Assembly: GCA_023388955.1 (NCBI GenBank)
Contig: JAEWFH010000033.1
Span: 1 to 6,252, forward strand
Direction: 5' to 3'
DNA: 6,252 nucleotides
Origin: Pseudomonadota bacterium
Lineage (GTDB): Bacteria > Pseudomonadota > Gammaproteobacteria > Xanthomonadales > Xanthomonadaceae
Numbering within the stretch: the stretch's first letter is position 1; the number at the start of each line of letters is the position of its first letter. Both the position numbers and the translations under genes were made by a program. The notes under the pieces are model-generated. The model searched no databases, had not been told where the DNA came from, and saw only the letters and a program-made list of their open reading frames with translations. This document shows positions 5,142 through 6,252 of this stretch, piece by piece.

Positions 5142-5566
5142 CAGGCATCGCGCCCAGTGCGAAGCGCGCGCATGCGATCGTTGACCTCCTTGTTGGTATA
5201 GCGCACCGGGTCGCGACGACCCGCTGCAGCACGCTCCTGCAGGAACTCCAGATATGCGGCGTTTTCGTGCGTTCGCTTGAGCGCGGCGGCCCGGTCGGGG
5301 CGTCGGCGGCGGGCTGCATCCCCCTGGGTCAGCCCGCTGGCGTCCACCCGATAGCGGGCGATACCGAGGTCACGCAGCACACGTGCAGCGGCATCAACGC
5401 CCGAAAACATGCGCACCGAGCCGACCTTGGTGGCAAGGGCGCGCTCACCCGTGCCGACCTTGAACACAATGGAATAGCCGCCACGCTGGCCCAGCACGAC
5501 GGCATCGAGGACGCTGCCGGCAGCCGTCAGTTCACGGGCGGTGGCGAGCTGGACGGACTCGGGCAT
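5141..5566 (-). CDS. Two-domain antitoxin candidate: ParC-like N-terminus, PaaA2-like C-terminus
   Basis: The 141-residue protein seems to have two parts. Residues 1-80 (ATARELTAAGSVLDAVVLG, RGGYSIVFKVGTGERAL, RYRVDASGL) resemble, from memory, ParC-type plasmid partition/stability proteins. Residues 90-137 (PDRAAALKRT, then AYLEFLQERAAAG, then TNKEVNDRMRALR) resemble the short helical PaaA2/stability-determinant antitoxins that bind ParE; compare the typical pattern of a W/F-L segment followed by H/N-x-E-V-x-x-x-M. An arginine-rich linker ARRRRPDR joins them. The start ATG at 5566 has GGGAG six bases upstream; the open frame continues far upstream but only across repeats and the antisense of cbs. 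Being first in the operon and overlapping a ParE-like gene fits the antitoxin role. The N-terminal domain may bind DNA for autoregulation; this is inference. Confidence 0.65.
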   Translation of the reverse strand: MPESVQLATARELTAAGSVLDAVVLGQRGGYSIVFKVGTGERALATKVGSVRMFSGVDAAARVLRDLGIARYRVDASGLTQGDAARRRRPDRAAALKRTHENAAYLEFLQERAAAGRRDPVRYTNKEVNDRMRALRTGRDA

Positions 5567-5570
5567 GGGG

Positions 5571-5612
5571 AACTCCCAGATATCTATTACACGGCAACCA
5601 TGTATTTGTACC
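5571..5612 (-). promoter_or_regulatory. AT-rich promoter/operator region of the TA operon
   Basis: The stretch is strikingly AT-rich for this window. It contains the perfect 8-base palindrome AGATATCT (5578-5585) next to the Shine-Dalgarno, minus-strand TAATAG as a possible -10 box, and a direct repeat TGTA-TT-TGTA (5601-5610 on the plus strand). No good -35 is visible. A short palindrome at the start of a TA operon is a likely operator site for autorepression. Confidence 0.4.
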
Positions 5613-5647
5613 CTCGGGCGGTGGACCCGTCCAGCCGCGTCCTCCCC

Positions 5648-5759
5648 GTCGTTCCCGCGCATGCGGGAACCAAGGACCTTGCTCCTACTCGTTCCTCGTT
5701 TCTCTCCACTCGTTCCTGGGGCCCTGACGTCCATGGATCCCCGCGTACGCGGGGATGAC
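5648..5759. repeat. Family A composite element with arms split by 57 bases
   Basis: A direct-orientation unit at 5648-5671 and an inverted partner at 5729-5759 (GTCCATGGATCCCCGCG, then TACGCGGGGATGAC) form the usual pair, but 57 bases lie between them instead of the few seen elsewhere. That inner segment is pyrimidine-rich and contains ACTCGTTCCT twice (5687-5696 and 5708-5717, 21-base period). The inverted arm ends 15 bases before the likely -10 box of the cystathionine beta-synthase gene. Confidence 0.8.
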
Positions 5760-5774
5760 GGGTCGGCGGGCAGG

Positions 5775-5780
5775 TAGAAT
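5775..5780 (+). promoter_or_regulatory. Probable -10 box of the cystathionine beta-synthase gene
   Basis: TAGAAT matches the TATAAT consensus at five of six positions and stands 29 bases before the ATG, giving a leader of about 23-25 bases. The -35 position (about 5752-5757) falls in the last arm of the family A repeat (GGGATG), which is a poor -35. No clear Shine-Dalgarno precedes the ATG. Confidence 0.5.
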
Positions 5781-5809
5781 CGCCCCCACACCCGCACCAC
5801 CGGTCCTCC

Positions 5810-6252
<443 letters not shown>

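Overview
The window is high-GC DNA (roughly 68-70% by eye). Its protein set points to a gammaproteobacterium of the Xanthomonadaceae/Lysobacteraceae (Xanthomonas, Lysobacter, Luteimonas and relatives). The pointers are a fumarylacetoacetate hydrolase next to a zeta-class maleylacetoacetate isomerase, a PilU-like pilus ATPase, a DUF4398 lipoprotein pair, a cystathionine beta-synthase that reads like the xanthomonad form, and very dense small palindromic intergenic repeats. The family assignment comes from recalled protein similarity and was not checked by search.

Layout, left to right. (1) 1-684 (+) is the C-terminal part of a fumarylacetoacetate hydrolase-family protein. It is followed by a repeat-filled gap and then maiA (884-1549, +). 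Together these are the last two steps of tyrosine/homogentisate breakdown. (2) 1550-1763 is a repeat-only gap between convergent genes, with a 71-bp sequence present twice and unchanged. (3) 1764-2873 (-) is a PilT/PilU-family retraction ATPase with no pilT beside it. (4) Divergent from it, 2986-3366 and 3363-3950 (+) form an overlapping pair: a DUF4398 lipoprotein and a secreted coiled-coil protein that may work together in the envelope. (5) 3951-4478 has no convincing gene; its first half is a cluster of hairpin repeats of different families from those elsewhere. (6) 4479-4697 (+) is a small YdcH/DUF465 protein with a strong terminator after it. (7) 5566-4863 (-) is a two-gene toxin-antitoxin-like operon: a two-domain ParC-like/PaaA2-like antitoxin candidate followed, with overlapping stop and start codons, by a ParE-like toxin. 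It lies between near-identical direct copies of the intergenic repeat. (8) 5810-6252 (+) is the N-terminal third of cystathionine beta-synthase, running off the window.

Two repeat families divide the intergenic space. Family A has the core GTCRTYCCCGCG-NN-CGCGGGRAYCC, often paired as inverted partners around a GGACGTCC-like centre. It fills four gaps: FAH-maiA, maiA-pilU, ydcH-TA and TA-cbs. Family B has the core CTCCCGC-WW-GCGGGAG and, with two other hairpins, is found only in the gap after the coiled-coil gene. The points most worth following up are the TA module and its flanking repeats, the architecture and copy pattern of family A, and the envelope gene pair that lacks the OmpA domain I would expect.
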